Positions 26,693 through 36,232 are shown, counted from the first letter of the stretch. The stretch: DNA of 64,000 nucleotides from Candidatus Chryseobacterium colombiense (GCA_029203185.1 CP119310.1:3974001-4038000); one strand, 5' to 3'. Notes: generated from the sequence alone by a model not told the origin. A program made the numbers and translations.

Positions 26693-27154
26693 TTAAAACA
26701 TCGGATGTGCGTTGGCAGATTTCTCAGGAACAGTTTCATGAACGTCCCAATGTTCAGCAATTTTCTTGTTTTCAATTCTGAAAATATCAATTACGGATTG
26801 CAGTTTCCCGTCTGGCAAAACATCTCTAACATGAAGGAAAACCAAATCACCTTCTGCTGCAATATGCTGAATATCAATTTTCGTTTTTGGCTCATTTTGC
26901 AACCAAACCTTTACTGCTTTTTCAAATGCTTCCGAGCCATCGGCAACATTGGGATTATGCTGAATGTAAGTCGGTAAAAGATAATGATCAATATTGGTAA
27001 AATCATGATCTCCGAAAATCTTCTGATAAAAATCTTTTACCAGCTTTTTATTGTACTCAAGGTCAGCTGCTGATGCTTTTTTACTTTGTGCACCTAATCC
27101 TGCTGAAAAAAGAAATAATCCTAGTAAAACGATAGTTGTGATAGCTTTTCCCAT
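26693..27154 (-). CDS. SnoaL-like (NTF2-fold) exported protein
   Basis: From the ATG at 27154 the product has 153 residues. It begins with a signal peptide (MGKAITTIVLLGLFLFSAGL) and continues with an NTF2-like alpha+beta fold typical of SnoaL-like predicted cyclases: VKDFYQKIFGDHDFTNIDHY, YIQHNPNVADGSEAFEKAV, VFLHVRDVLPDGKLQSVIDI, IAEHWDVHETVPE. An in-frame ATG at 27178 overlaps the -7 element TATCTTTG, so it is rejected. Related proteins are annotated as aldol-condensation enzymes, but no substrate is known. A perfect palindrome lies just upstream of the promoter, suggesting the gene is switched by a repressor or activator. Confidence 0.85.
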   Translation of the reverse strand: MGKAITTIVLLGLFLFSAGLGAQSKKASAADLEYNKKLVKDFYQKIFGDHDFTNIDHYLLPTYIQHNPNVADGSEAFEKAVKVWLQNEPKTKIDIQHIAAEGDLVFLHVRDVLPDGKLQSVIDIFRIENKKIAEHWDVHETVPEKSANAHPMF

Positions 27155-27175
27155 TTTTTTAATATTAATGTCTAA

Positions 27176-27183
27176 CAAAGATA
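27176..27183 (-). promoter_or_regulatory. -7 element of the SnoaL-like gene
   Basis: Minus-strand TATCTTTG matches TAnnTTTG. It overlaps the ATG at 27178 and so decides in favour of the start at 27154. Confidence 0.6.
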
Positions 27184-27190
27184 ATTAAAA

Positions 27191-27209
27191 TGTAATAAAA
27201 ATTATTACA
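27191..27209 (-). promoter_or_regulatory. Palindromic operator-like site upstream of the SnoaL-like gene
   Basis: TGTAATAA-AAA-TTATTACA is a perfect 8-base inverted repeat with a 3-base spacer. It ends 7 bases upstream of the -7 element, covering the region where the -33 contact would fall. The position suits a dimeric repressor; no regulator gene is adjacent. Confidence 0.55.
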
Positions 27210-27324
27210 CTTTGGTGGCGAATTTTAAAATGAAGAAAATAACTCTTATTAAAATTTAAAAATATTATGCATTAATCAGATCCAAAAACTGCTTGAAAAA
27301 TTTACCTATAGTGAAGTAAAGAAA

Positions 27325-27348
27325 CGGGATTAGAAAACTCTAATCCCG
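27325..27348 (-). terminator. Terminator of the LRR/T9SS protein gene
   Basis: GGGATTAGA (27326-27334) pairs with TCTAATCCC (27339-27347) around a four-base loop. On the minus strand it is followed by TTTCTTT. It lies about 32 bases beyond the stop at 27380. Confidence 0.82.
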
Positions 27349-27379
27349 CATCTTAATATCATTACAGCTTTGATTCAAC

Positions 27380-29683
27380 TTAATTTTTAATAAATTTCTG
27401 GGTTGTAATTTTATCTTTTGTAGAGAATTTTATAATATAATTACCTCTTGTAAGGTCTGAAACATTGATTGTATTGTTTTTTACTGAAGTTGTTCTTAAA
27501 ATTCTTCCGGCCGTATCATAAATTTCAGCTTTTATAATTTCACTTTTAGATTGAATATTCAAAAGATCTTTTACAGGATTTGGATAAATGGTAATATCGT
27601 TGTTTCCTTCCCCGATTTCGTTGGTAGCCAAAACATTTTGAACAGTAGTTGTGTATGTATTCGTAATGATCGGCTGGTTGTAATCGAAGTAGATTTTTGC
27701 AGTATTGCTAAAGCTGTTTCCGGTAGTTAAAGTAGATTTTGTTTTAATTTTAAATGAAACATATCCATCATTAGTCGCATTATTAAATGGAAGTTGAATA
27801 TTCTCAAAGATAAATTCTACAATATTTGGATTCGTAATTCTTGTTACAAAATTATGACTTGCATTCAAAGGAGTCAATGTTGACAGATCCAGTTTTGAAG
27901 TATCTATTTCATCTTTGACTACAATATTCTGTGCATTGGCGGTACCAGTATTTTCAAATCTGATTAGGTAATGCACATAGTCTCCTACCTGAACCTGAGT
28001 AATAGAAGGTCCTTCTAGACATGTTTTATCGTTTGGATCGAAAGCGTTGACTACAGTTTGATTTAATGTAAAGGTATTATCTGAAGGAGTTTCATCTGTT
28101 GCTCCGTTAATTTGAGTGGTATAATGAAGAATATCACCCCCGTTTAAAGGAGGAGTCTGTGTCGGCGTATTTAAATGCATGGTTACCGTGATTTCTTTCG
28201 TTTCAAATGGAAGAAGATTGGTGAAATTCCAATTTAAAACTCCTGTTGATTGAGAGTTGGGAGTAATGGTCGCACTTATATAATGACTGATATTGTCATT
28301 ATACGTGAAACTTAAAGTTCCCGATTGTGTAGAGGTTCCCTTGTTTTTGTAGATGATTTTATATTTAGCATCAAAACCCGGTCTAGCAACAGTAATAGGA
28401 ATAATTACTGTCTCTAAATCGTTATGAGTTCCATTTGCCGTTATGCAGAAATTCTGATTTAAAGGGCTTGTTTGTGTTGGAAAATTTGCAGTGAAGCTGG
28501 TTGGAGAAATATTAAAATAACTTGGATTTTCTAAGACAGGGGAAAGTGTATGTGATCCTGCTATTACTGGAATAGAATAATTACCAGAATTGTTGGCAAT
28601 AAAACTTCCTGTTACAGTTCCATTCGTAATATTAAATTGTTGAAAAGCTTTATTCAGATCATTTATATCACAACCGTTATTGTTGTAATCATATTTTGTA
28701 TTCCCTTGTATTGTATAAAAATTTCCTCCGGGTGTGAAAGAACAATATGAGTTTAATACAACATTTGGTTGATTATAATAAACTAAAAGTGAATTTATCA
28801 TTCCAAGCTCAAAATCATCAACACAAATATATTTTAAATTTGGTGTGTTTGAAAAAATAGGGGTTGCATTTTGAGTATAATTATTTTTACCATTTTTAAT
28901 ATTAAAACTTATAAGATTAGGATTATTAGAAAAATCGAAATAGCTGAGCTGTGTAAGTTGTCCTGCATCAATGGTGGTGAATAAATTATTATTTACATAT
29001 AGGCTTATTAAGATAGGAGCCGCTCCCAATGGAATTGTTGTAAGCTTATTATTATTAGCAACAATGGATAGTAAGTAATTGTTGTTATTTAAATTTAATG
29101 ACGTAATCAAATTATTATTACATTCTAAGTTTTTCAGATTGGGGAAAAGAGAAATATCAAGTGAAGTTAATTGATTTCCACTACAAGAGAGAATTTGTAA
29201 ATTTGGAACATTAATAACTGAAAAAGTTGAAACCTGATTGTTAGCAAAAGAGATCGTCTTCAGATTACTTAAATTATTTAGAGAAAGATTAGTAAGAGTA
29301 TTGTTGGAAACATTAATAGATTCAATATTTGATAATCCTGATATTTGTAGGTTGGTCAAAACATTGTTAAAAGCAATTAATGATGTGAGATTAATAAACT
29401 GATTAATCCCTGTAAGATCAGAAATCGCACTACTGGGATTACCGGGGTTGCTGCTAGTACCTCCAATATTTAATTTATACACATTCAGTGCTTCTGAAAC
29501 CTGAATTTCGTTATCTCCATTCGTATCAATTACAATAGATTGGTTTGAGCTGTTAATTGCTATGTTATTGGTTGTATTTGCCGATAGAAGTCTGGCTTTA
29601 AAAACAGGATCCGGAATGTTTACAATTTGTGCCTGAAACACAGAAAATAACAATACCAAAATTAAAAAGTAATTTTTTTTCAT
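27380..29683 (-). CDS. T9SS-secreted leucine-rich-repeat surface protein
   Basis: This 767-residue protein starts with a signal peptide (MKKNYFLILVLLFSVFQAQ). Residues roughly 60-290 form leucine-rich repeats of about 21 residues with Asn-ladder positions (LKTISFANNQVSTFSV, LQILSCSGNQLTSLDI, LKNLECNNNLITSLNL). A middle beta-sandwich region follows. Then comes a DUF7619-like domain starting AFDPNDKTCLEGPSI with VHYLIRFENTGTANAQNIVV and TAKIYFDYNQPIITN. The C-terminus is a type A sorting domain (NDITIYPNPVKDLLNI ... GNYIIKFSTKDKITTQKFI), which sends cargo through the type IX system to the surface. The role is probably adhesion or binding. It forms a single-gene unit with its own terminator. Confidence 0.9.
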   Translation of the reverse strand: MKKNYFLILVLLFSVFQAQIVNIPDPVFKARLLSANTTNNIAINSSNQSIVIDTNGDNEIQVSEALNVYKLNIGGTSSNPGNPSSAISDLTGINQFINLTSLIAFNNVLTNLQISGLSNIESINVSNNTLTNLSLNNLSNLKTISFANNQVSTFSVINVPNLQILSCSGNQLTSLDISLFPNLKNLECNNNLITSLNLNNNNYLLSIVANNNKLTTIPLGAAPILISLYVNNNLFTTIDAGQLTQLSYFDFSNNPNLISFNIKNGKNNYTQNATPIFSNTPNLKYICVDDFELGMINSLLVYYNQPNVVLNSYCSFTPGGNFYTIQGNTKYDYNNNGCDINDLNKAFQQFNITNGTVTGSFIANNSGNYSIPVIAGSHTLSPVLENPSYFNISPTSFTANFPTQTSPLNQNFCITANGTHNDLETVIIPITVARPGFDAKYKIIYKNKGTSTQSGTLSFTYNDNISHYISATITPNSQSTGVLNWNFTNLLPFETKEITVTMHLNTPTQTPPLNGGDILHYTTQINGATDETPSDNTFTLNQTVVNAFDPNDKTCLEGPSITQVQVGDYVHYLIRFENTGTANAQNIVVKDEIDTSKLDLSTLTPLNASHNFVTRITNPNIVEFIFENIQLPFNNATNDGYVSFKIKTKSTLTTGNSFSNTAKIYFDYNQPIITNTYTTTVQNVLATNEIGEGNNDITIYPNPVKDLLNIQSKSEIIKAEIYDTAGRILRTTSVKNNTINVSDLTRGNYIIKFSTKDKITTQKFIKN

Positions 29684-29727
29684 ATAAATTATTAGTTTTA
29701 AATTCTTTTCAGAGTGAAAAACAAAAA

Positions 29728-29758
29728 TATACCATTAAGATTGAATCTCAATGGTATA
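29728..29758 (-). terminator. Terminator of ligA
   Basis: TATACCATT (29728-29736) pairs with AATGGTATA (29750-29758), with further pairing of AGATT and ATCT inside. On the minus strand it runs directly into TTTTTGTTTTTC. It lies 22 bases beyond the ligA stop. Confidence 0.82.
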
Positions 29759-29780
29759 AAATGTTAAATTATTAAAGATA

Positions 29781-31784
29781 TTATTTTTCTATCAGATCCA
29801 AAAACTGCTGCTCATCCAGAATTTCAATCGTTCCGATGTCTTGTGCTTTTTTAAGTTTGCTTCCTGCTTTTTCACCTACCACGAGATAATTAAGGTTTTT
29901 AGAAACTGCAGAAATATTTTTCCCGCCATGTTTTTCTACCATTTCTTCGGCAGATTCTCTTGTGAACAAAGATAGCTTCCCTGTGAAAAGAAATGTTTTT
30001 CCTTCTAAAGTGTTGGATAAAACTTCATTGGTGCTTTCTCCTTTTTCTAGTTGGACTCCGTAGGATTTTAGTCGTTCTATCATTAGAATGTTTTCGGAAT
30101 TGGCAAAGAAATCTACGATGCTTACCGCGATTTTTGTTCCGATGTCTTCCACCTGACAAAGTTCTTCTACCGTCGCATTTTTCAATTCTTCAATAGTAGG
30201 GAAATTCTTAACCAGTTTTTTAGCGACCGTTTCACCCACATGCTTTATCCCAATTCCATATAATACCTTTTCAAAGGGGATTTCTTTTGATTTTTCGATT
30301 CCGGAAATGATATTCTGTGCAGATTTTTCGGCCATTCTTTCCAGTGGCAAAAGCTGCTCTTTCTTTAAAGTATAAAAGTCTGCCGGATTTTCAATCAGCT
30401 TTTCTCTGTAAAGCTGCTCGATGGTTTCGCTTCCCAGGTTCTCAATATTCAAAGCTTTTCTGGATACATAATGGATCATTCTTCCCACAACTTGTGGTGG
30501 ACAGTGAAGTTCATTCGGGCAAAAATGAATCGCCTGGTCTTCAATTTTTACCAACTCTGTTCCGCATTCAGGACAATGCTTGATATATTCAATTTCCTTA
30601 CTTTCATCTGTTCTTTTCTCAGTATTTACTCCGACAATTTTTGGAATGATTTCTCCACCTTTTTCTACATAAACGAAATCGTTTTCATGTAAATCAAGTT
30701 TTTTAATGATATCTTCATTATGCAAAGATGCCCTTTTTACAATCGTTCCGGCCAGCAAAATAGGTTTCAGATTGGCAACCGGAGTGATGGCTCCTGTTCT
30801 TCCGACCTGATAAGAAACACTTTGCAGTTCAGTTTCCACTTTTTCAGCTTTAAATTTATAAGCCATTGCCCAACGTGGAGATTTTGCCGTATATCCAAGC
30901 TGTCTCTGTTGTTTTAATGAATTGACTTTTAAAACAATACCGTCAATTTCAAAAGGTAGGTTATGTCTTTCAACATCCCAGAAAGTAATGAATTCTTTTA
31001 CCTCATCCAAAGTCCTACATAATTTTGCCTGCTGAGAGGTTTTGAAACCCCAGCTTTGTGCTTTCTGAAGCAGTTCCCAATGCGATTCGGCAGGAATATC
31101 TTCGGAAATAAACTGATATAACACTGAAGAAAGTCCGCGTTTTCTCACTTCGCCGCTGTCCTGCATTTTTAAGCTTCCACTGGCTGTATTTCTTGGATTC
31201 ATGAACGGATCAAGCCCTTCTTCCTCACGTAATTTATTGATTTTATCAAAGTTTTTTCTGGTCAGATAAATTTCACCGCGCATAAAGAAATGTTCAGGAA
31301 AATCACCTTTTAATTTCAACGGAATATCCGAAATGGTACGGACATTAGCTGTAATTTCATCGCCCTGAAACCCGTCTCCACGAGTGACAGCCTGCGCTAA
31401 TTTCCCGTTTTCATACAAAATAGAAATGGAAGCCCCGTCATATTTAAGCTCTGCAACAAACTCTACGGGTTCATCAATGGTTTTGATAATTCTTTTTTCC
31501 CAGTCTTCAAGATCATTAAAATCATAAGAATTGTCCAGAGAATACATTCTGAATTTATGCTGAACCGTTGGGAAAACTTTTGTTATTCCTCCTCCGACAC
31601 GTACGGTAGGCGAGTTTTCATCATAAAACTCAGGATATTTTGCTTCCAGATCACGGAGTTCTTCCAACAGCATATCAAAATCAAAATCTGAAATTGTCGG
31701 AGTATCAAGAAGGTAATAGTTTTCATTATGCTGATGAAGCTCTTTGCGTAGATCTTCTATTTTTTGTTGAATGTTGTCGGACAT
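29781..31784 (-). CDS. ligA: NAD+-dependent DNA ligase
   Basis: This is a 667-residue LigA with every expected part. The Ia domain has YYLLDTPTISDFDFDMLLEE. The adenylated lysine is Lys114 in AELKYDGAS. The nucleotidyltransferase continues through MRGEIYLTRKNFD and GIVLKVNS. The OB fold follows, then a four-Cys zinc finger (CPECGTE and CPNELHCPPQ), helix-hairpin-helix repeats (LYGIGIKHVGETVAKKL, VEDIGTKIA), and a C-terminal BRCT domain (GKTFLFTGKLSLFTRESAEE). It seals nicks with NAD+ during replication and repair. The length is normal for the family. A TACTTTTG -7 element lies 20 bases upstream. Confidence 0.97.
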   Translation of the reverse strand: MSDNIQQKIEDLRKELHQHNENYYLLDTPTISDFDFDMLLEELRDLEAKYPEFYDENSPTVRVGGGITKVFPTVQHKFRMYSLDNSYDFNDLEDWEKRIIKTIDEPVEFVAELKYDGASISILYENGKLAQAVTRGDGFQGDEITANVRTISDIPLKLKGDFPEHFFMRGEIYLTRKNFDKINKLREEEGLDPFMNPRNTASGSLKMQDSGEVRKRGLSSVLYQFISEDIPAESHWELLQKAQSWGFKTSQQAKLCRTLDEVKEFITFWDVERHNLPFEIDGIVLKVNSLKQQRQLGYTAKSPRWAMAYKFKAEKVETELQSVSYQVGRTGAITPVANLKPILLAGTIVKRASLHNEDIIKKLDLHENDFVYVEKGGEIIPKIVGVNTEKRTDESKEIEYIKHCPECGTELVKIEDQAIHFCPNELHCPPQVVGRMIHYVSRKALNIENLGSETIEQLYREKLIENPADFYTLKKEQLLPLERMAEKSAQNIISGIEKSKEIPFEKVLYGIGIKHVGETVAKKLVKNFPTIEELKNATVEELCQVEDIGTKIAVSIVDFFANSENILMIERLKSYGVQLEKGESTNEVLSNTLEGKTFLFTGKLSLFTRESAEEMVEKHGGKNISAVSKNLNYLVVGEKAGSKLKKAQDIGTIEILDEQQFLDLIEK

Positions 31785-31803
31785 TGGGTTTCTATCTTTT
31801 AAG

Positions 31804-31811
31804 CAAAAGTA
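31804..31811 (-). promoter_or_regulatory. -7 element of ligA
   Basis: Minus-strand TACTTTTG matches TAnnTTTG and lies 20 bases before the ligA ATG. Confidence 0.5.
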
Positions 31812-31958
31812 ATTAAAGTAATCGCATTTAAAAAATAGGTGAATTAAATATTCTGAGAAAATTAAAATCTATTAATACAGCCTAATCTACTGATTAAATA
31901 GCTGATAAAATGCCTGTTTACAATGGTTTAACATAATGTTATTATTTAATTGAAAAAA

Positions 31959-32006
31959 TGTTAAAATTATCTTAAACACCTGACCTTGAGGGTCGATATA
32001 CCTTTG
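31959..32006 (+). promoter_or_regulatory. Pho-box-like promoter of the TonB receptor-GDPD unit
   Basis: TGTTAAA at 31959 and TCTTAAA at 31970 are two repeats at an 11-base period. GGTCG follows at 31991-31995 and the -7 element TACCTTTG at 31999-32006. The first repeat starts 40 bases, and the GGTCG box 8 bases, before the -7 element. The SusC promoter at 36186-36232 has the same parts at distances of 39 and 8. On the other strand the repeats read TTAAGA-N5-TTAACA, like the PhoP/PhoB tandem boxes known from other phyla. Confidence 0.62.
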
Positions 32007-32024
32007 CACAGCTAATTTGACAAA

Positions 32025-35000
32025 ATGAGAAAAGTAAAGATTGTATTGGGATTATTGTTCTTGAGTTTCGGAACACTGGCGTATGCACAAACCACGCAGG
32101 CGTCGATTGTAGGAAAGGTAACTGGCGTTGGAAAAACGGCTCAGGAGAAAGTGAAAGTGACGATTATTAATGAATCTACAGGTTTTAAAACCGAAACTGA
32201 AACCAACTCAAAAGGAGAGTATATTTTCAAAGAAATTCCTTTGGGCGGACCTTATACGGTAATCGTAAATGATGAGAAAAGAGAAGGATACACGGTGAAT
32301 TTCGGAGATCAGGTGACGGTAAATATGGATTTAGCCAGTGAAAAAAGAATCGAAGAAGTGGTTGTTGCCGGGAATCTTAAGAATAAGATCGGAAATCTTG
32401 GCGCTGCAACTGCAATTACCGCTAAGAATATTGGAATCTTACCGGTGAACGGAAGAAATTTTGCGAGCCTTACCGAGCTGTCTCCTTTGAGCGGTAAAAA
32501 TGGAAACTTATCCGGGCAATTAAGTTCTTCCACCAACTTTACCATTGATGGAATGACGGCAAAAAACCCAACTTCTGCAGGAGCTACAACCAGCCGAAGC
32601 GGTGCTCCATTTTCTATTTCAATTGAAGCCGTGCGTGAATTTAAGATTACCACGAACCAGTACGATGTCACATTGGGAAGAAGTGGTGGTGGAACAGTAA
32701 GTGCGGTTACAAAATCAGGGACTAATAAGTTTTCAGGAAGTGCTTGGGAATATTTGAGAACCAACTGGCTTTCCAGTCCGTATGATATTCGCGGAAATAA
32801 AAGGAATAATGATTTCTCAACTTCTCAGTTCGGTTTCTCATTGGGAGGTCCGATCATTAAAAATAAATTACACTTCTTCGCAGCATGGGATCATCAGTTG
32901 GATTCTAGGCCGTTGATTATTGCTGATATTAAATCGAATGAAGATGAAGCGAGATTCAATATTACCAACCAGACTCTTAACCAGTTCCTGGATATTGCCA
33001 GAGCAAAATATGGTGTTGGAAATACACCGCAGTTCGGAAGTTTTGATAAAGTACGAAACTCGGATGCCGCATTTTTACGTTTGGATTGGCAAATTAATGA
33101 TAAACACTTATTGACATTAAGAAACAATTTTACATATGATCTGAATAAAAATGGATTAGGAGATAATACGGCGATCAATTTCTTTGAATCTTATGGGAAT
33201 GACAAAAACTTAGATAACAGTTTACTATTGACGTTAAGATCAAATTTAAAACCTAATTTAACCAATGAATTGAAGACTCAGTATTTATATACTTCCCAGG
33301 ATAGTTATCAGAATGATGAGTTAGGTCATCCGGTTCCCAGAGCTATAGTGGAAGGAGTCGCTTCAAAAATTTATGATAATAGTACGAAAACCACGAGTAT
33401 TCAGATTGGTGGCCACCGATTCGGTCAGGAAAGTTTCAGAAATAATGTATTCCAGCTGGTAGACAATTTATATTACAATACGGATAAAGTAAAATATACA
33501 TTCGGAGCTGATTTAATGTATACAAAAGCAAGATCTGTGTATGGAAGTGAAGTGAACGGGAAATTTTATTATCAGGGAATTAATGCTTTTAATAACATGA
33601 TCTCCAACAGGTATTACAGGGAAGTTCCTTTGCTGGATGATACTTCAGTTAAGTCCAGTATCTGGAATATTGGGGTATATGGACAATTTCAGACAAAAAT
33701 TGCAACCGGTTTAGACTTTATGGGAGGTTTGAGATTGGATTACGGAGGATATCCTAAAGCTGAATTCAATCAAAAACTGTATGATGAAATGGGAATCAGA
33801 ACGGATAATAAAATTAAATCTTTTGTAATCCAGCCAAGATTCCAATTTGATTGGAATATTAATGAAGCAAATAAAGACTATGTGAAATTCGGAGCCGGAA
33901 TTTTCTCATCTGATATCAATAATTACATGATTATTAATAATTTGGTGTTTGACGGGAAACATTTGGCAACATTGGATGTAAATCCTTCTCAAATTGGGCT
34001 TACTCCGAATTTTATAGAATATAGAAATGATTATAGTACTGTTCCTAGTCTGGCTCAATATCAGCTTCCAACAATTAATTATACAGGAAAAGATGCTAAA
34101 ATCCCGATTATATACAAAGCTAATTTTTCTTATACCCATTTCTTTAATGAAAGATTCAGAGCGGGAGTTGCGGGATATATGGCATTAGGAAGAAATAATT
34201 ATTTCTATTATGATCGTAATATGGTAACAACTCCTTTCATTACTTTGGCTAACGAAGACGGAAGAGGAGTCTATGTGCCTGTAAGCGCCATTACAAACAA
34301 TACTAATAATACGGTAACCCTTGACTGGAAAGAGGGAAGAATTAATAAAAACTTCGGAAGAGTTCTGGAATTGGTAAGTGACGGAAAGGTAAATCAGTTT
34401 TCATTTGTAGTAGACACAAGTTATCGTTACTGGAAAGATGGAGAAATTACAGCAAGCTACACGTGGTCTGATATTAAAGATAATACATCTTATAACGGAA
34501 ATGTAGCGAACTCAGCCACTTTATCAACTCCGGTTCAGAGCGATCCAAGAGATTTGAGAATGACGTACTCAGACAACCAGTTTAGAAATAAAGTAGTGAT
34601 CTACGGAAACTCACCTACTATTGCCGGATTTACTTTAGGGATCAGATATTCGGGAATCGGAGGAACTCGTTTTTCTTTAACTGCAGGAGGAAATATTAAT
34701 GGAGATTTCGTAGATTCTAATGACCTGGCTTATATTTTTCCAAACTTAACAGAGTCCTTGCTTAATGATCCTGAAGTAGGAAAGGCATTGAAAAACTATA
34801 TTACAGATTATAATAACAAAATTGCTGAAAGAAACGGAGGTAAAAACGGGTTTTATGGAGTTTGGGACGTAAGAGTGGTGAAGAAAATCAAATTTGAAAA
34901 AATTGGGGCATTTGAACTTTCTGTTGATATTTTCAACGTTGCAAATCTACTCAACAGAGAGTGGGGGGTAAACAAATCCTATACAAATATGGCTTTGTAC

Positions 35001-35120
35001 AGAGCTACAAAATTCAATACGACAACCCAGCAGTTTGAATATGTAAGAAATACAAACGGATTGGCTCCGCTATCAGGAAATCCTTATCAGATTCAGGTAG
35101 GCGCAAAGTACTCATTTTAA
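32025..35120 (+). CDS. Oar-like TonB-dependent receptor with carboxypeptidase-regulatory-like N-domain
   Basis: This 1031-residue outer-membrane protein has a signal peptide (IVLGLLFLSFGTLAYA) and an N-terminal CarboxypepD_reg-like beta-sandwich (IVGKVTGVGKTAQEKVKVTI, SKGEYIFKEIPLGGPYTVIV). A TonB-box-like stretch (IEEVVVAGN) precedes a plug (NFASLTELSP, AVREFKITTNQYDVTLGRSG) and a long 22-strand-type barrel ending NPYQIQVGAKYSF. The terminal Phe is usual for BAM substrates. Such receptors import substrates using proton-motive force through TonB/ExbBD. It is followed 64 bases later by a glycerophosphodiester phosphodiesterase, and its promoter matches that of the SusC/SusD/phosphoesterase unit. 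Uptake of a phosphate-containing ligand is therefore likely; the exact ligand is not shown. Confidence 0.9.
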   Translation: MRKVKIVLGLLFLSFGTLAYAQTTQASIVGKVTGVGKTAQEKVKVTIINESTGFKTETETNSKGEYIFKEIPLGGPYTVIVNDEKREGYTVNFGDQVTVNMDLASEKRIEEVVVAGNLKNKIGNLGAATAITAKNIGILPVNGRNFASLTELSPLSGKNGNLSGQLSSSTNFTIDGMTAKNPTSAGATTSRSGAPFSISIEAVREFKITTNQYDVTLGRSGGGTVSAVTKSGTNKFSGSAWEYLRTNWLSSPYDIRGNKRNNDFSTSQFGFSLGGPIIKNKLHFFAAWDHQLDSRPLIIADIKSNEDEARFNITNQTLNQFLDIARAKYGVGNTPQFGSFDKVRNSDAAFLRLDWQINDKHLLTLRNNFTYDLNKNGLGDNTAINFFESYGNDKNLDNSLLLTLRSNLKPNLTNELKTQYLYTSQDSYQNDELGHPVPRAIVEGVASKIYDNSTKTTSIQIGGHRFGQESFRNNVFQLVDNLYYNTDKVKYTFGADLMYTKARSVYGSEVNGKFYYQGINAFNNMISNRYYREVPLLDDTSVKSSIWNIGVYGQFQTKIATGLDFMGGLRLDYGGYPKAEFNQKLYDEMGIRTDNKIKSFVIQPRFQFDWNINEANKDYVKFGAGIFSSDINNYMIINNLVFDGKHLATLDVNPSQIGLTPNFIEYRNDYSTVPSLAQYQLPTINYTGKDAKIPIIYKANFSYTHFFNERFRAGVAGYMALGRNNYFYYDRNMVTTPFITLANEDGRGVYVPVSAITNNTNNTVTLDWKEGRINKNFGRVLELVSDGKVNQFSFVVDTSYRYWKDGEITASYTWSDIKDNTSYNGNVANSATLSTPVQSDPRDLRMTYSDNQFRNKVVIYGNSPTIAGFTLGIRYSGIGGTRFSLTAGGNINGDFVDSNDLAYIFPNLTESLLNDPEVGKALKNYITDYNNKIAERNGGKNGFYGVWDVRVVKKIKFEKIGAFELSVDIFNVANLLNREWGVNKSYTNMALYRATKFNTTTQQFEYVRNTNGLAPLSGNPYQIQVGAKYSF

Positions 35121-35184
35121 TAAATTAAATATTACTTTTATCTAAAAGTTTCAAAGCTTTTTATACAAACTATCAAATTATATT

Positions 35185-35931
35185 ATGAAAAAAATTATCT
35201 TAGGGTTAGCAGTTTTAAGCACAGTCGTAATGAAGGCACAAACCCAGATTATTGCACACAGAGGATATTGGCAGACACAGCCACCCACAACGGAAAATTC
35301 ATTAAAGTCGTTGGAAAATGCTCAGCATCTGAAAATATACGGATCTGAGTTTGATGTAAGAATGACCAAAGATGGCGTTTTGGTAGTCAACCATGATGAG
35401 CATCACGGAAAAATGGAGATTTCGGAAACTGATTTTAAAGAACTGGAAACCCTGAAATTGTCGAACGGAGAGAAATTTCCCACTTTAAAAGACTATCTAA
35501 AGCAGGGTAAAAAAGACAAATCGCTGAAATTGATTGTAGAAATAAAGCCGGATAAGACAAAAGAAAAAGAAGATGAATTAACGGCAAAGACCCTTAAGAT
35601 GATCAAAGAGATGAAGCTTGAGTCTCAAAGTGAATTTATCTCTTTCAGTCTGAACATTTGTAAAGAGATCAAAAGGCTTGAGCCCACATTTAAAGTGCAG
35701 TATTTAAGAGGAGAATTATCTCCCGAACAGATTAAAAATGAAGGTTTAGATGGTTTGGATTATCACTTTAGTATATTCCAGAAGAATCCTACCTGGATCT
35801 CCAAGGCAAAAGCTTTGGGACTGATTACCAATTCCTGGACAGTGAACGATGTTGCTGTGTATGAAGAATTAAAAAAACAGGGAATAGGTTTCATTACAAC
35901 CAATATTCCTGATCAGTTAAAAGGTAAATAA
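35185..35931 (+). CDS. Glycerophosphodiester phosphodiesterase, exported
   Basis: This 248-residue GDPD-family protein has a signal peptide (IILGLAVLSTVVMKAQ). The catalytic GDPD pattern is intact: the HRG motif in IIAHRGYWQ, TENSLKSLENA, then GSEFDVRMTKDGVLVVNHD, which supplies the acidic metal ligands and the second His. Further family segments are LIVEIKPD and the C-terminal NSWTVND. It hydrolyses glycerophosphodiesters to glycerol-3-phosphate plus an alcohol in the periplasm, using a divalent metal. It lies in the same transcription unit as the Oar-like receptor and ends at a hairpin terminator at 35957. Placement beside a Pho-box-like promoter suggests scavenging of phosphate from lipid head groups. 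Confidence 0.92.
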   Translation: MKKIILGLAVLSTVVMKAQTQIIAHRGYWQTQPPTTENSLKSLENAQHLKIYGSEFDVRMTKDGVLVVNHDEHHGKMEISETDFKELETLKLSNGEKFPTLKDYLKQGKKDKSLKLIVEIKPDKTKEKEDELTAKTLKMIKEMKLESQSEFISFSLNICKEIKRLEPTFKVQYLRGELSPEQIKNEGLDGLDYHFSIFQKNPTWISKAKALGLITNSWTVNDVAVYEELKKQGIGFITTNIPDQLKGK

Positions 35932-35956
35932 TCGTTTTTATCAGAAGATGTTTTAT

Positions 35957-35986
35957 ACAGTCTGTTTCTTTAGAGACAGGCTTTTT
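35957..35986 (+). terminator. Terminator of the TonB receptor-GDPD unit
   Basis: AGTCTGTTTC and GAGACAGGCT (with G-U pairs) form a stem around TTTA, followed by TTTTT. The next 190 bases up to the SusC promoter hold no gene I can support; they are AT-rich. Confidence 0.7.
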
Positions 35987-36174
35987 CTGTGTTAATCTGA
36001 AGATGGGTAAAACTTTATCCAGAAGGGAAAAGCTTTATTTTATCAGGAAAAGACAATAAAGATATGCAAATACAATGTTGATTCGATATTAAAAATACAT
36101 AATTATTTTAAGTAAATGATAACCAGTGTTTTGGTGTTTTTTGTTCAAAATGAATTAATATTTGGTTTAATGAT

Positions 36175-36232
36175 TCTTTAATAAATGTTAAAACATTGTT
36201 AAAACCCTTATGGACAGGTCGTTTTAATTTTG
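36175..36232 (+). promoter_or_regulatory. Pho-box-like promoter of the SusC/SusD/phosphoesterase unit
   Basis: Two exact TGTTAAAAC repeats lie at 36186-36194 and 36197-36205 (11-base period), with a weaker third unit TCTTTAATAAA at 36175. GGTCG follows at 36217-36221 and the -7 element TAATTTTG at 36225-36232. On the minus strand the repeats read TTAACA-N5-TTAACA, identical to the Bacillus PhoP tandem consensus and to the 11-base spacing of E. coli PhoB. The layout matches the promoter at 31959-32006. Confidence 0.68.

Noticed and set aside
29722..29729. Minus-strand TATTTTTG as a promoter for the LRR protein
   Set aside because: It is the T-tract of the ligA terminator hairpin at 29728-29758, a better explanation.
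31929..31941. TAACAT-A-ATGTTA palindrome as the operator of the TonB receptor unit
   Set aside because: It lies in very AT-rich DNA about 58 bases before the -7 element and has no counterpart at the SusC promoter, unlike the 11-base repeats.
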